This document shows, one piece after another, positions 42,928-51,072 of a stretch of DNA of 64,000 bases. The DNA comes from Halomonas sp. LR3S48. GTDB lineage: Bacteria; Pseudomonadota; Gammaproteobacteria; Pseudomonadales; Halomonadaceae. The stretch covers positions 3,844,001 to 3,908,000 of the forward strand of contig NZ_CP107009.1 in NCBI RefSeq assembly GCF_025725665.1. Reading direction: 5' to 3'. The first letter of the stretch is position 1; each line of letters begins with the position of its first letter. A program made the translations under genes and the position numbers. Below the pieces are notes generated by a model. That model searched no databases. It was not told the origin of the DNA and was given only the letters and a program-made list of their open reading frames with translations.

Positions 42928-43149
42928 GTGAAGCCCGACGACCTGGTAAAGCTGGTCAACCGCAGGATGCCGTTCGGCAAGTACGAAGGCTGGCTGGTCG
43001 CCGACCTGCCGGGCCCTTACCTCAACTGGTTCGCTCGGGAGGGCTTTCCGCCCGGCGAGATTGGCGAGTTGCTGCACCTGATGCACGAGATCGACCACAA
43101 CGGCCTTGGCGAGCTGCTCGAGCCACTGCGCGGGAAAACACGAGGTTAG
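42928..43149 (+). CDS. DUF3820 family protein
   Basis: A 73-residue protein with the conserved MPFGKYEGWLVADLPGPYLNWFAREGFPPGEIG core of DUF3820. The start is a GTG at 42928 with AAGGAG seven bases upstream; a longer frame from 42649 overlaps the divergent ybhP and is unsupported. Function unknown; some relatives were described as quorum-sensing-regulated factors. Confidence 0.85.
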   Translation: MKPDDLVKLVNRRMPFGKYEGWLVADLPGPYLNWFAREGFPPGEIGELLHLMHEIDHNGLGELLEPLRGKTRG

Positions 43150-43153
43150 CCGT

Positions 43154-43495
43154 TTATTTTCGGGCTGCCAGCGCCTGCTGGAACTCCTCGCGGTACGCCT
43201 CGGCATGCCGGGCCGGGTCGACGGGAAAACGGCCCAGTGCCACGGCCAGTTCGAAGAAACCTGGCGCCGGCAGGTTGCCTCGCCGGCTTACCACCAATGC
43301 GGCGATGAAGGGTCGCTCCTGCTCGGCATCCTCGTGCATCAGCGTTTCGAGCGCCTGGGCCACACGCTGGATGGTACGCGGCGGCGTGAGCCCAAGCGCT
43401 TCGGCAAGCTGCTGGTAGGTCATCGGCAGCGAGGCAGCCGGGGCAGCTTCGAGCAGGTGGCGGGCCTGGGTAGGCAAACCGGCTTCGTACGTCAT
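43154..43495 (-). CDS. Conserved hypothetical protein with predicted winged-helix-like segment
   Basis: About 113 residues. LPMTYQQLAEALGLTPPRTIQRVAQALETLMHEDA looks like a helix-turn-helix/winged-helix unit, followed by RPFIAALVVSRRGNLPAPGFFELAVALGRF. I have seen similar small proteins only as hypotheticals. The start is uncertain: ATG at 43495 or GTG at 43510, neither with a strong ribosome binding site. It converges with the DUF3820 gene (4-base gap). Confidence 0.65.
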   Translation of the reverse strand: MTYEAGLPTQARHLLEAAPAASLPMTYQQLAEALGLTPPRTIQRVAQALETLMHEDAEQERPFIAALVVSRRGNLPAPGFFELAVALGRFPVDPARHAEAYREEFQQALAARK

Positions 43496-43530
43496 GGGTG
43501 GTCGGTACACTCGGCTCGTGAAGGATTAGC

Positions 43531-44415
43531 CTACCGCGCCGGCGAGGCAGTGGTCAGCAACAGGGCGGCGACCAGCACGATCAGCAGCATCAAGATGGCT
43601 TCGAGGACAATACTGCGACTCAGCCGGCCAGGGGCCTTCGGTTCACCTCGCGCCACGGCGGGAACGAGCCACCAGCGGTTGGCCGCCCCCAGCAGGAGCA
43701 GCAGCAGCACCAAGGTCAGTTTTACCGCTAAAGCCTGGCCGTAGGACGTATCAAGCAGAGCGTTTGGCCTACCACCGAGAAGCCACTGGGCCAGGCTACC
43801 CCCGGCGATAAGCAGCAGCGGCACCAGCAACAGGCCGAAGCGCCCGAAGCGCAGCAGCAGCCGGGCCGACTCGTCAGGTGAGCCGCTTCTCGCCAGGCGG
43901 TAGAGCGGCAGTAGCGCCGCGGCCCAGAAGGCCGCCAGGCTCAGGTGCAGCATCAGCAACGCACTCTGCCACGGTGAGCCGCGAGTGTGGCCGACCTGGG
44001 CGAACCCCACCAGCACCAGGCCGATGCCGAGCACACTGACGACGTAGCGCACTGCCAGCGGTATACCGTGCCACAGCGCCACCGGCAGCAACAACAGCCC
44101 CAGGATTGCCAAGCGTAGCCGCTCACCTTGGGCACTTTCGCCAACGATGCCGAGCAATACCGGATTGAAGGCCGAGCTCCAGTTACCGCCCCCCAGGTAA
44201 GCGGCTTGCAGCAGCCACAGCAGCAGGAGCATGCCGACGCCACACCAGGCGGAGATGCAGGTACAGCGGTCGAGAACGTCGATCTCGCGTGGCGGCAGGG
44301 TGGTAAAGGCGAAGCGAAACAGCATGCCCCCCACTGCCAGCAGGGCCGAGACGTAGAATCCCGCCAGGACGACAACACGACCGATCGTCCATGCATCCAG
44401 GTCGGTCAATGTCAT
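43531..44415 (-). CDS. copD: Copper resistance protein CopD
   Basis: A 294-residue membrane protein with about eight hydrophobic segments. It has the CopD-family GHTRGSPWQSALLMLHLSLAAFWAAALLPL region, with candidate His/Met copper ligands, and GGSLAQWLLGG. It follows copC by 12 bases on the same strand; together they would move copper from the periplasm toward the cytoplasm. Confidence 0.9.
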   Translation of the reverse strand: MTLTDLDAWTIGRVVVLAGFYVSALLAVGGMLFRFAFTTLPPREIDVLDRCTCISAWCGVGMLLLLWLLQAAYLGGGNWSSAFNPVLLGIVGESAQGERLRLAILGLLLLPVALWHGIPLAVRYVVSVLGIGLVLVGFAQVGHTRGSPWQSALLMLHLSLAAFWAAALLPLYRLARSGSPDESARLLLRFGRFGLLLVPLLLIAGGSLAQWLLGGRPNALLDTSYGQALAVKLTLVLLLLLLGAANRWWLVPAVARGEPKAPGRLSRSIVLEAILMLLIVLVAALLLTTASPAR

Positions 44416-44427
44416 TCCGCTCTTCGC

Positions 44428-44826
44428 CTACTCTTGGATCGTGAAGCGATGACCACCCGACATGGTATGACCGTCCTCGGCGATGCCGCGCCACACGACT
44501 TCATACTCTCCCGGCACCAGGGTTTCAGCGGGCACGGCGCCATGCCGCTCGGCCAGCGAGCCGAGCGGGTCTTCGCTCAGTTTCACCACACCCTGCGGCC
44601 CCGTAACCTCGTACTGGGTCAGACGGATCGGCGAATCGAACTGAAGCTCCAGCCGCTCCGATGCCTGCTCCAGCATCGCGCCGGCCTCAGGGTACGTGGC
44701 GGTTAGGTGGGAGTGCGCCCATAGCAGTGGGCTTGCCATCATCAGACAGGCCGCCGCCATTAACCCCAGCGTGCCGACACGCCTAGCCGCCCAAGCCAAC
44801 CCTGAGGCTCTCGTCACTGCACCCAT
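44428..44826 (-). CDS. copC: Copper-binding protein CopC
   Basis: A 132-residue periplasmic beta-barrel. The signal peptide ends in LLWA, leaving HSHLTATYPEAG, so the mature protein begins with His as needed for the Cu(II) histidine-brace site. Conserved LQFDSPIR, EYEVVWRGIAEDGHTMSGGHRFTI follows. ATG at 44826 has AAGGAG at good distance; an in-frame start at 44871 would put basic residues before the signal peptide. Confidence 0.92.
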   Translation of the reverse strand: MGAVTRASGLAWAARRVGTLGLMAAACLMMASPLLWAHSHLTATYPEAGAMLEQASERLELQFDSPIRLTQYEVTGPQGVVKLSEDPLGSLAERHGAVPAETLVPGEYEVVWRGIAEDGHTMSGGHRFTIQE

Positions 44827-44888
44827 TCTGTTCTCCTTTTTCAATTCCCGCTTGGGCCCGCCCCGCGGCAAGGCGTTCCTGCCTTCGC

Positions 44889-46181
44889 TCAGGAAGGGTG
44901 TCGCTGCTGGTGGCCTGCTTCCTGGCGGTTAGCGTCATGGCCCGGCTCTGGCTTGGCCGAGCCCTGGTGCATCAGGCGTTCAGCCTGGTCGAGCCGAGGG
45001 TGGCTGTCGAGGAACTCGCGATGCGGGTCCGGCAGTGCGTCCAGCGCCTGGAGAGTGTATTTGAGCACGTGGACGGCGGCCAGCACGTCCTGAGTGTTGC
45101 CGGTCTCGGAAATGGTATGCATGTTGCGAATGGGAAAACCGATGGAGGTCGCGGCGCAGTCGATGGCAGCCAGCACGCCGGCCATGCCGTCGGTACCGGT
45201 ATCGGCACCGACGATGTCGCGCTGCATGGGGATGCCGTGCTCACGGGCGGTGGTTTCGATGATGCGATTGAGTTGCGCGCTGGCGATCGCGCCCACCGAC
45301 ATGGTGAAGCCCTTGCCCATCTCCAGCGGCTGCATGCGCCGCTCACCGATACCTGGAGCGGCCACGTAATCGTGGTTCACGTCTACGCCGATCACCATGT
45401 CCGGCTTGAGCTCGCCGGCCAGCACCCGGCTGCCGAAGCGGCCGATCTCTTCATAACTCGCGATGGCGAACAATACGCGTACCTTCTCGGTGCCGCCGGC
45501 CTCGGCAATCAACCGCGCCACCTCGGCAGTGACGAAGCAGCCCAGGCCGTTGTCCAGGTAGGCGCCGTAGAAGGTGTCGGGGCTGAAGCCGTGGCGGATG
45601 GGGCGGTCGAAGATGATCGAGTCGCCGGGACGCACACCGAGGTTGAGCACCTGCTGTTTCTTGTTCTCGCCATGGATCTGCAGGTCGAGATAGATCTGCT
45701 CCTTCTTGATGCCCTTGCTGCCTTCGCGTTGGGCCGCGTCGGAAAAGTGAATGGCACCCAGCGCCTCCACGGTGCCGCCCTGGATGATGCGATAGCGCCC
45801 AGGAGTTTCGGGGTCCTCGCTGAACAGCTTGACCTCATGGCCGACCAGCACGTTGGGCAGGAAGGCATCGGTGTTGATCCAGATCTTGCCGTCGTCACCG
45901 ATGCTGCGTACCTGCATGCGGATCTTATCGGCGTGACCGATGATCATCACCTTGAACAGGTCGTCGCGGCCCGGGTGGGTATCCCACACTACGCCGGCGT
46001 GGCCCTTGTACTGGTGCATGTGCCAGCCCTCGGGGGCGAAGCTCTCGAAGTGGGGCTTGAGTACGCCGTAGGTCATCGCACCTTCCAACCCCACGGGGCT
46101 GGGTGCGTCGAGGATGCGCTGCATCAGGGTGAACTGCGTTTCCGGCATGGGCTCGGCCCAAGGCTTGTGCGTCTCGCTCAT
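44889..46181 (-). CDS. M42/M20-like dimetal aminopeptidase
   Basis: A 430-residue peptidase of the M42 type. Ligand regions are IIGHADKI, GAYLDNGLG (bridging Asp), SYEEIGRFGS (Glu pair), GVDVNHDY and a late HTISETGNT His. It would remove N-terminal residues from peptides in the cytoplasm, probably as an oligomer. ATG at 46181 has AAGGAAG upstream. The C-terminal 40 residues are low-complexity (HQGSAKPEPGHDANRQEAG) and unlike the family. Confidence 0.87.
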   Translation of the reverse strand: MSETHKPWAEPMPETQFTLMQRILDAPSPVGLEGAMTYGVLKPHFESFAPEGWHMHQYKGHAGVVWDTHPGRDDLFKVMIIGHADKIRMQVRSIGDDGKIWINTDAFLPNVLVGHEVKLFSEDPETPGRYRIIQGGTVEALGAIHFSDAAQREGSKGIKKEQIYLDLQIHGENKKQQVLNLGVRPGDSIIFDRPIRHGFSPDTFYGAYLDNGLGCFVTAEVARLIAEAGGTEKVRVLFAIASYEEIGRFGSRVLAGELKPDMVIGVDVNHDYVAAPGIGERRMQPLEMGKGFTMSVGAIASAQLNRIIETTAREHGIPMQRDIVGADTGTDGMAGVLAAIDCAATSIGFPIRNMHTISETGNTQDVLAAVHVLKYTLQALDALPDPHREFLDSHPRLDQAERLMHQGSAKPEPGHDANRQEAGHQQRHPS

Positions 46182-46300
46182 GTGCTTCCTTTCTCGACGA
46201 GGATACGTTTCAACGTAGTTTGCCAGATGTCGTGCGACATGGCCCGGCAGCGCCGGTCGCGACAATGGGCAGCGCTGCCGTCATTCGGGGAACTCATGAT

Positions 46301-46328
46301 AAAGGCAAGGCCTGACGGCCTTGCCTTT
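46301..46328. terminator. Bidirectional hairpin terminator
   Basis: AAAGGCAAGGCC/GGCCTTGCCTTT with a TGAC loop, after the first PRC-barrel gene (minus strand). It shares its arm sequence with the terminator at 47111. Confidence 0.75.
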
Positions 46329-46369
46329 AGTGGTTACCGGCATCGCCGGCTTTGAAATACCAGTGCGAG

Positions 46370-46987
46370 TTACTGCCCCCAGGCATCGCCCAGGGTCATC
46401 TCATCCTCGTCAAGTTCGGTGTAGCGCTCCTCATCGTACTCTTCGGAGGACTCCTTGAGTTCGTCTTCGCCGTAGGCTTGCTGGATCACCAGCTTGTCAT
46501 CCTGCAGCTGCATCTCTGCCAACGGCAGGATGATGTCACTGCCACCCATGCCCCAGAGGCCACCCACGGTGACGACGGCGTAGAGATCGCCAGTGTCGTT
46601 CTCCTTGACCACGTTCTGTACGTCACCGATCTCTTCATCTTCCAGATTGACGACGGTCTTCCCCTCGATCTCGCTGACTTGCATGTCGCGCAGCGAGTCG
46701 TCCAATTGGTTGCCCATCGCCATGCCATCTGAGCCAGCGTCAGTCGCAGGAGCCGCCTCGTCGGTTTCCATGTCTTGCGAATCGTCCATGGTTTCCATGT
46801 CCTGCGAATCGTCCATAAGCTCGGCATCGTCCTGATTGCCTTCGGCTTCCATGGGGGCCTGCTCTTCACCCACGGCAGCATCGCCATTGAGGCCGTTGTC
46901 CTCTTCTGCGTTGTCCTGAGCGAGAGCGCCTCCTGCAAGGCCGGTGGAAATGGCGCCGATCATGATTGCCAACAATGTCCTTTTCAT
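46370..46987 (-). CDS. Exported acidic PRC-barrel protein (paralogue 1)
   Basis: A 205-residue exported protein. The signal peptide MKRTLLAIMIGAISTGLAGGALA is followed by a very acidic, Met/Gln/Asp-rich linker with a near-perfect internal repeat (DDSQDMET twice), then a PRC-barrel domain (SEIEGKTVVNLEDEEIGDVQNVV, LYAVVTVGGLWGMGG, LPLAEMQLQDDKLVIQ). It is a paralogue of the gene at 47161-48018. Its acidic linker is much shorter. ATG at 46987 has AGGAGG upstream. Role unknown; PRC domains bind RNA/protein surfaces in other contexts. Confidence 0.85.
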   Translation of the reverse strand: MKRTLLAIMIGAISTGLAGGALAQDNAEEDNGLNGDAAVGEEQAPMEAEGNQDDAELMDDSQDMETMDDSQDMETDEAAPATDAGSDGMAMGNQLDDSLRDMQVSEIEGKTVVNLEDEEIGDVQNVVKENDTGDLYAVVTVGGLWGMGGSDIILPLAEMQLQDDKLVIQQAYGEDELKESSEEYDEERYTELDEDEMTLGDAWGQ

Positions 46988-47110
46988 CACACTCCCTCCT
47001 AGAGTTGACTCAGTGTCCACCTTTTGAAAATAGCGCTTACTCTGGCGTCCAAAAGAAAAATTAGGATAGAAAAGGAAACCAAAAGTAACCGCTGCGTTTC
47101 CTGCCCGCTC

Positions 47111-47144
47111 AAAAAAGGCAAGGCCAGCTGGCCTTGCCTTTTTT
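47111..47144. terminator. 34-bp perfect-palindrome terminator
   Basis: AAAAAAGGCAAGGCCAG followed directly by its reverse complement, ending in six Ts on both strands. It lies after the second PRC-barrel gene (minus strand) and is strong. Confidence 0.88.
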
Positions 47145-47160
47145 GACGTGCGTAGAAGGA

Positions 47161-48018
47161 CTAGTTTCCCATCGCTTCGGACAGGGTCATATCACCGTCT
47201 ACCTCACTGTAGCGATCCTTGTCGTAACCGGTGGCCAGATCATCGAGTTCGTCCTGACCGATGACGTCCTGCAGCACCAATCGCTCGTCTTCGAGCTGCA
47301 TGTCGGCCAGCGGCAGGGCGACATCGGAGCCACCGAAGATCCAGAAGCCACCCACCGAGACGACGGCATGCAGATCCTTGGCATCGTCGTGACGCAGTAC
47401 GTTTTCGACCTGGCCGAGCGTCTCGCCTTCGGCATTGACGATGGTCATGCCTTCGATCTCGCTGACCTGCATAGAGGCGATCGACGAGTCGAGCGAGGCA
47501 CCGGTCGGCTCCATCTCCTCGAAGCTTTCCTCACTGCCACCCTCGGCGGCTTGATCGCTTTCCGTTGCCTGTTCCTCATCCGATGCCTGCTCCTGCTCCG
47601 ATGCCTGCTCGGTATCAGGTTCGGTTGACGTCGCCTGCTCGCCCGGGTCGGTTTGCATTTCCGCGTCGTCGGCTTCTTGGGTCTCCATCGCGGATTCATC
47701 GCCCTCACCTATGGCCTCGGTCTGGTCGTCGTCGGCGCTGCCTTCGTCACGCACTTCCTGGTAATCCTCGGCATCGGTGCCTTCGTCGGGCAGCGCCTCC
47801 TCGTCTGTCGAAGCCTCGGTCGGCTCGCCCTCGTCGGCCGCGGCGTCACGCTCTTCATCTGGCCGCTCACTCTCCTCCTGGGCTTGCTGAGTCTCGGCGG
47901 ACTGCTCGCCTACCGCGGTTTCCTCGTTGAGTTCGGCCTCGTTGTCCTGGGCCAGGGCGCCGCCGACGAGCCCGGCGGAAATTGCACCGATGGCGATAGC
48001 CAGTAATGTCCGATTCAT
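47161..48018 (-). CDS. Exported acidic PRC-barrel protein (paralogue 2)
   Basis: A 285-residue exported protein. The signal peptide MNRTLLAIAIGAISAGLVGGALAQ is nearly the same as paralogue 1. Then about 140 residues of Glu/Asp/Gln/Ala-rich low complexity (STDEEALPDEGTDAEDYQEV region) lead to the PRC-barrel (SEIEGMTIVNAEGETLGQVENVL, LHAVVSVGGFWIFGGSDVALPLADMQL). ATG at 48018 has AAGGAGG eight bases upstream. The acidic linker is what one expects of periplasmic proteins in a salt-adapted organism. Confidence 0.85.
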   Translation of the reverse strand: MNRTLLAIAIGAISAGLVGGALAQDNEAELNEETAVGEQSAETQQAQEESERPDEERDAAADEGEPTEASTDEEALPDEGTDAEDYQEVRDEGSADDDQTEAIGEGDESAMETQEADDAEMQTDPGEQATSTEPDTEQASEQEQASDEEQATESDQAAEGGSEESFEEMEPTGASLDSSIASMQVSEIEGMTIVNAEGETLGQVENVLRHDDAKDLHAVVSVGGFWIFGGSDVALPLADMQLEDERLVLQDVIGQDELDDLATGYDKDRYSEVDGDMTLSEAMGN

Positions 48019-48202
48019 GGCACTTTCCTCCTTGGGGGTCCGATTTCATGAGCTTAGGCAGCAGCGATCACAACCGACCAGAAACGCAACGAAGCGAAAC
48101 GTCAATGAAGGGCAACTGAGGTTAACGTCACGGTCAGACGAAAGCCGACAAGGCCCTTGCGGCTACAGTTTTCGCCGGGAGCGCGCGAGCCCGGGCCCGC
48201 GC

Positions 48203-48682
48203 CTAGGGATGCACATAGCCCTGCCACCCCTGCCCGGTACCCAGATGAGTCGCTTCGCCGACCACCTCCGGCCGGTGCGTCGAGATGGATGCTCGCCCTT
48301 GCTGGGTGCCCAGGTGGGTAGCCACCATGTGCTGTGGCGCCTCCTGACGCGTCGGAATCGTCGTGCCACGCGGCCCCGGGCGAATGTCCCTCTCGTGAGT
48401 GTGCCCACGCGAGGTGGAGCGCAGTTGAGAAACGACCAGCCAACCCAAGCCGATACCAGTCATCAGGACCGGCATGGGATGCTCGCGAATCGAACGGCCC
48501 AGGCCGTTGATAAAGCTGGCCGCTGCCCCATCTCGCCTGGGTATATACTGCAATACGTTCTGCTTGAGCTGTGTCGGTGACAGCCTGCTTTCGAGTTCAT
48601 GCAGGGTGTTGTCGAGTTGGGCACGGGAGTGACGAATATCGGCCTCGAGTTCGTCTGCCCGGCGTTGCTGATAACGGCTCAT
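48203..48682 (-). CDS. DUF3618 domain-containing protein
   Basis: A 159-residue protein. The N-terminal DUF3618 segment ELEADIRHSRAQLDNTLHELESRLSPTQL is followed by a hydrophobic helix (MPVLMTGIGLGWLVVSQL) that likely anchors it in the membrane, then a Gly/Thr/His-rich tail with a repeated ATHLGT motif. Function unknown; relatives pair with membrane stress proteins. It lies downstream of the thioredoxin-like gene. Confidence 0.8.
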   Translation of the reverse strand: MSRYQQRRADELEADIRHSRAQLDNTLHELESRLSPTQLKQNVLQYIPRRDGAAASFINGLGRSIREHPMPVLMTGIGLGWLVVSQLRSTSRGHTHERDIRPGPRGTTIPTRQEAPQHMVATHLGTQQGRASISTHRPEVVGEATHLGTGQGWQGYVHP

Positions 48683-48786
48683 GTTCTCGCCTCCTTGGCT
48701 GCACCGTTGTGCTGATGTCCTGTGCCTTCAAGCTGGCCCCGGCAGCGGGCTTCGTCAAGTCACAGCCGTGCTTGCAATAGGTGCTC

Positions 48787-49113
48787 TCAAGCCACCGCAG
48801 CTTCGAGTGTCTGCTCGATGGCTTCGCCGCTGGCAGGGCGCACCAGCCGAGCCACCTCTTCGCCATCGTGAAGAAAAACCAGCGTCGGCCACAGCTTTAT
48901 GCGAAACGCCCGCCCCAGGCGTCGACCTGGGCCGTCCTCGATCTTGAGATGATGTACGTCGTGACGACGCGCGAGGGCCCGCTCGAGTCCAGGCTGGGCA
49001 ATCTGGCAGTAGCCGCACCAGGGGGTGCCGAACTCGAGCACGGTGACACCGTCGAGGGAGCACACCTCTTCGAGGCTTGGCGCCGATGCCATGTACTCGA
49101 CCTGCATGGTCAT
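48787..49113 (-). CDS. Thioredoxin-like protein with CGYC active site
   Basis: A 108-residue thioredoxin fold. The active site is WCGYC (C33, C36) instead of CGPC, with a cis-Pro in KLWPTLVFL at 76. The redox potential is expected to differ from normal thioredoxin. ATG at 49113 has AAGGAGG seven bases upstream. Target unknown. It lies about 100 bases upstream of the DUF3618 gene on the same strand. Confidence 0.88.
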   Translation of the reverse strand: MTMQVEYMASAPSLEEVCSLDGVTVLEFGTPWCGYCQIAQPGLERALARRHDVHHLKIEDGPGRRLGRAFRIKLWPTLVFLHDGEEVARLVRPASGEAIEQTLEAAVA

Positions 49114-49256
49114 GCTTCGTCCTCCTTGGTGAGCCTTGAGGAAACGATAGCAGCCGCGAGCCTCGGTGAGATGTTGCAAAATGCATCCCGGATGCGGCAG
49201 GCCGGTGACTACATGGATATGCTAGGGGTATCGTTCTAATACTAACGGGGTAAGCC

Positions 49257-50033
49257 ATGTCCGCTCTGTATCGTCAGCACCGTCAGCGCGGCGGACGGTG
49301 GCCGACACGCATCGCCGGGTTCAGTGTGCTGTTGCTGGTGTTGGCCGCGTTACTGCTGGCCGGTGCCGGACCCGCCTACCGGCTGGACCTGCTGACGCTG
49401 GGTGGGGCCTTCAATATGCTGCGTTTGGGCGGCCTGCTGGGCCTTGGCGCCATCGCGGTCGCCCTGCTGGCACTGCTGGTGGCGCTTCTGTGTCGTCGCA
49501 AGGGCGTCGTCTGGATGACGCTGTTCACGACCGCAGCCACCGTGGCGCTATTGGCGATACCCTGGATGTATTGGCAGCGCGCCCAATCGGCGCCGCCAAT
49601 CCACGACATCACCACGGACCTGGAAAATCCTCCGGAATTCGTCGCCCTGGCTCCCGCTCGCGAGGCCGCGCCCAACGCCGTCGACTACCCCGGCGAGTCA
49701 TTCGCCCGCCGCCAACGCAGAGCCTACCCCGATATCCAACCCCGCCATTTCCCCCTGCCCCTGGCGACGGTTCGTGCCGCCGCCGAAGCCGCCGTGCTGG
49801 ACATGGGCTGGGAGATCGCCGACATCTCCATCGATGCCGTCGATACCATCGAGGCCACCGCGACGACACGCTGGTTCGGCTTCAAGGACGACGTGGTGAT
49901 TCGGCTGACGCAGGAGTCCGACGGCATACGGGTCGATGTGCGCTCGGCTTCGCGCCTGGGGCGCGGCGATGCGGGCGCCAATGCGAAGCGGATTCAAGAC
50001 TATTTCGATGCGCTGGAGCGGCGCACCGGCTAG
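49257..50033 (+). CDS. DUF1499 domain-containing membrane protein
   Basis: A 258-residue protein. Three N-terminal hydrophobic segments (about 18-38, 50-72, 80-100) precede a periplasmic or cytosolic DUF1499 domain (YPDIQPRHFPLPLATVRAAAEAAVLDMGWEI, ATTRWFGFKDDVVIRLTQE, DVRSASRLGRGDAGANAKRI). The DUF1499 family has no known activity. It is divergent from the thioredoxin-like gene. Confidence 0.85.
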   Translation: MSALYRQHRQRGGRWPTRIAGFSVLLLVLAALLLAGAGPAYRLDLLTLGGAFNMLRLGGLLGLGAIAVALLALLVALLCRRKGVVWMTLFTTAATVALLAIPWMYWQRAQSAPPIHDITTDLENPPEFVALAPAREAAPNAVDYPGESFARRQRRAYPDIQPRHFPLPLATVRAAAEAAVLDMGWEIADISIDAVDTIEATATTRWFGFKDDVVIRLTQESDGIRVDVRSASRLGRGDAGANAKRIQDYFDALERRTG

Positions 50034-50064
50034 GCTTCGATCGGTTGCGCCCCGAATGACGCGC

Positions 50065-50095
50065 CTCCCGGCCGGCGCGAAAACGCCCGGCCGAG
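50065..50095. terminator. Hairpin between convergent DUF1499 and beta-lactamase genes
   Basis: CTCCCGGCCGGCG pairs with CGCCCGGCCGAGAG around GAAAA, with one mismatch and one bulge. No T tract, but position between convergent stops supports it. Confidence 0.5.
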
Positions 50096-50107
50096 AGCCG
50101 CGAAACG

Positions 50108-50941
50108 TCACGCTTCCGGCGGCAACGCCTCGATGGTACGCAGCGCCTCGTTGACGATGCCTTGGCGCTTGGGCAGGTCGGCCAGACGGTTGGGCGTTTC
50201 CATGTTGAGGGCGAAGAACACCGGGCCGCTCGGGCGCTCGACCCAGCCCACCCACCAGCCAAGCTTGCCGCTCCAGCCGGTCTTGCCACGCTGGATCCAG
50301 TCGCTGCCGGCGCCGACGATGATCAGATCCTTGACCAGGCGCTGATCAGCCTCGTCGAACGGCAGCTCGTTGCGGTAAAGCCGCTCGAGGAACTCGATCT
50401 GCTCCTCTGCCGAGATTTCCAGCATGTCTTCCTCGAGCCAGAAGTTCTCGACGTCGTCGCCGATGTCGGCGTTGCCGTAGTCGATCGCTTCCAGATAGCG
50501 CTGCTCTCTCTCTTCGCCAAGTTCCCTGGCAAACTGCTGGTAGAGCCACACCACCGAGTTGCGCATGCCCGAGCGCAAGTCGTGGTCGGCATTCCACTGC
50601 GGGAAGTCACGCTCGACGCCATCCCAGGGAAAGACCTCAAACTCGTCTTTCACCACGTCGGCATCGAGGACGAACAGGCTATGGGGAATCTTGAAAGTGG
50701 AGGCAGGCACGAAGCGCTGCCGGGCACGCTCGCCATCGTGTACCAGGGTCGTGGAGGTGCCCTCGCGCTTGTCGACGATCAGCAATGTGCCGCTGGCCTC
50801 GTTGGCGCGGAAGATCTCGCCCCAGTCGGCCCGCTCCTGCCAGCTATCGGCGACGGCGCTCAGGGGAACCAGGGCCAGCAGCAAGGCACCGGCCAAGGTT
50901 CTCTGTGTCAGGATTTTCAGCCTCAAGGATTTTAGGGTCAT
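50108..50941 (-). CDS. Class D (OXA-type) beta-lactamase
   Basis: A 277-residue periplasmic serine hydrolase. The signal peptide ends around AVA at residue 31. All class D motifs are visible: S81-T-F-K84, S129-V-V131, Y155-G-N157 followed by DDVENFWLE (counterpart of the OXA Trp), and K220-T-G222. So it should be catalytic. It is divergent from an AmpR-type regulator across 131 bases, suggesting inducible expression. Its spectrum cannot be read from the sequence. Confidence 0.93.
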   Translation of the reverse strand: MTLKSLRLKILTQRTLAGALLLALVPLSAVADSWQERADWGEIFRANEASGTLLIVDKREGTSTTLVHDGERARQRFVPASTFKIPHSLFVLDADVVKDEFEVFPWDGVERDFPQWNADHDLRSGMRNSVVWLYQQFARELGEEREQRYLEAIDYGNADIGDDVENFWLEEDMLEISAEEQIEFLERLYRNELPFDEADQRLVKDLIIVGAGSDWIQRGKTGWSGKLGWWVGWVERPSGPVFFALNMETPNRLADLPKRQGIVNEALRTIEALPPEA

Positions 50942-51072
50942 GGTTCCATCCGTTGGTCGTGGGGGTGTCGTGATGAAGTGATGAGCGACGCGTCGGAGGT
51001 GAGATTAGCGGGACGATACCGAGGCTTACAAACCATGATATCTTGCATGAGCCACAAACTGAGCTTGGGCTA

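Noticed and set aside
44898..46355. 485-codon plus-strand frame
   Set aside because: Antisense to the M42-type peptidase, whose metal ligands are conserved.
46780..46815. Direct repeat considered as part of a CRISPR or VNTR
   Set aside because: Only two copies, in frame and within the acidic linker of a PRC-barrel protein; no spacers.
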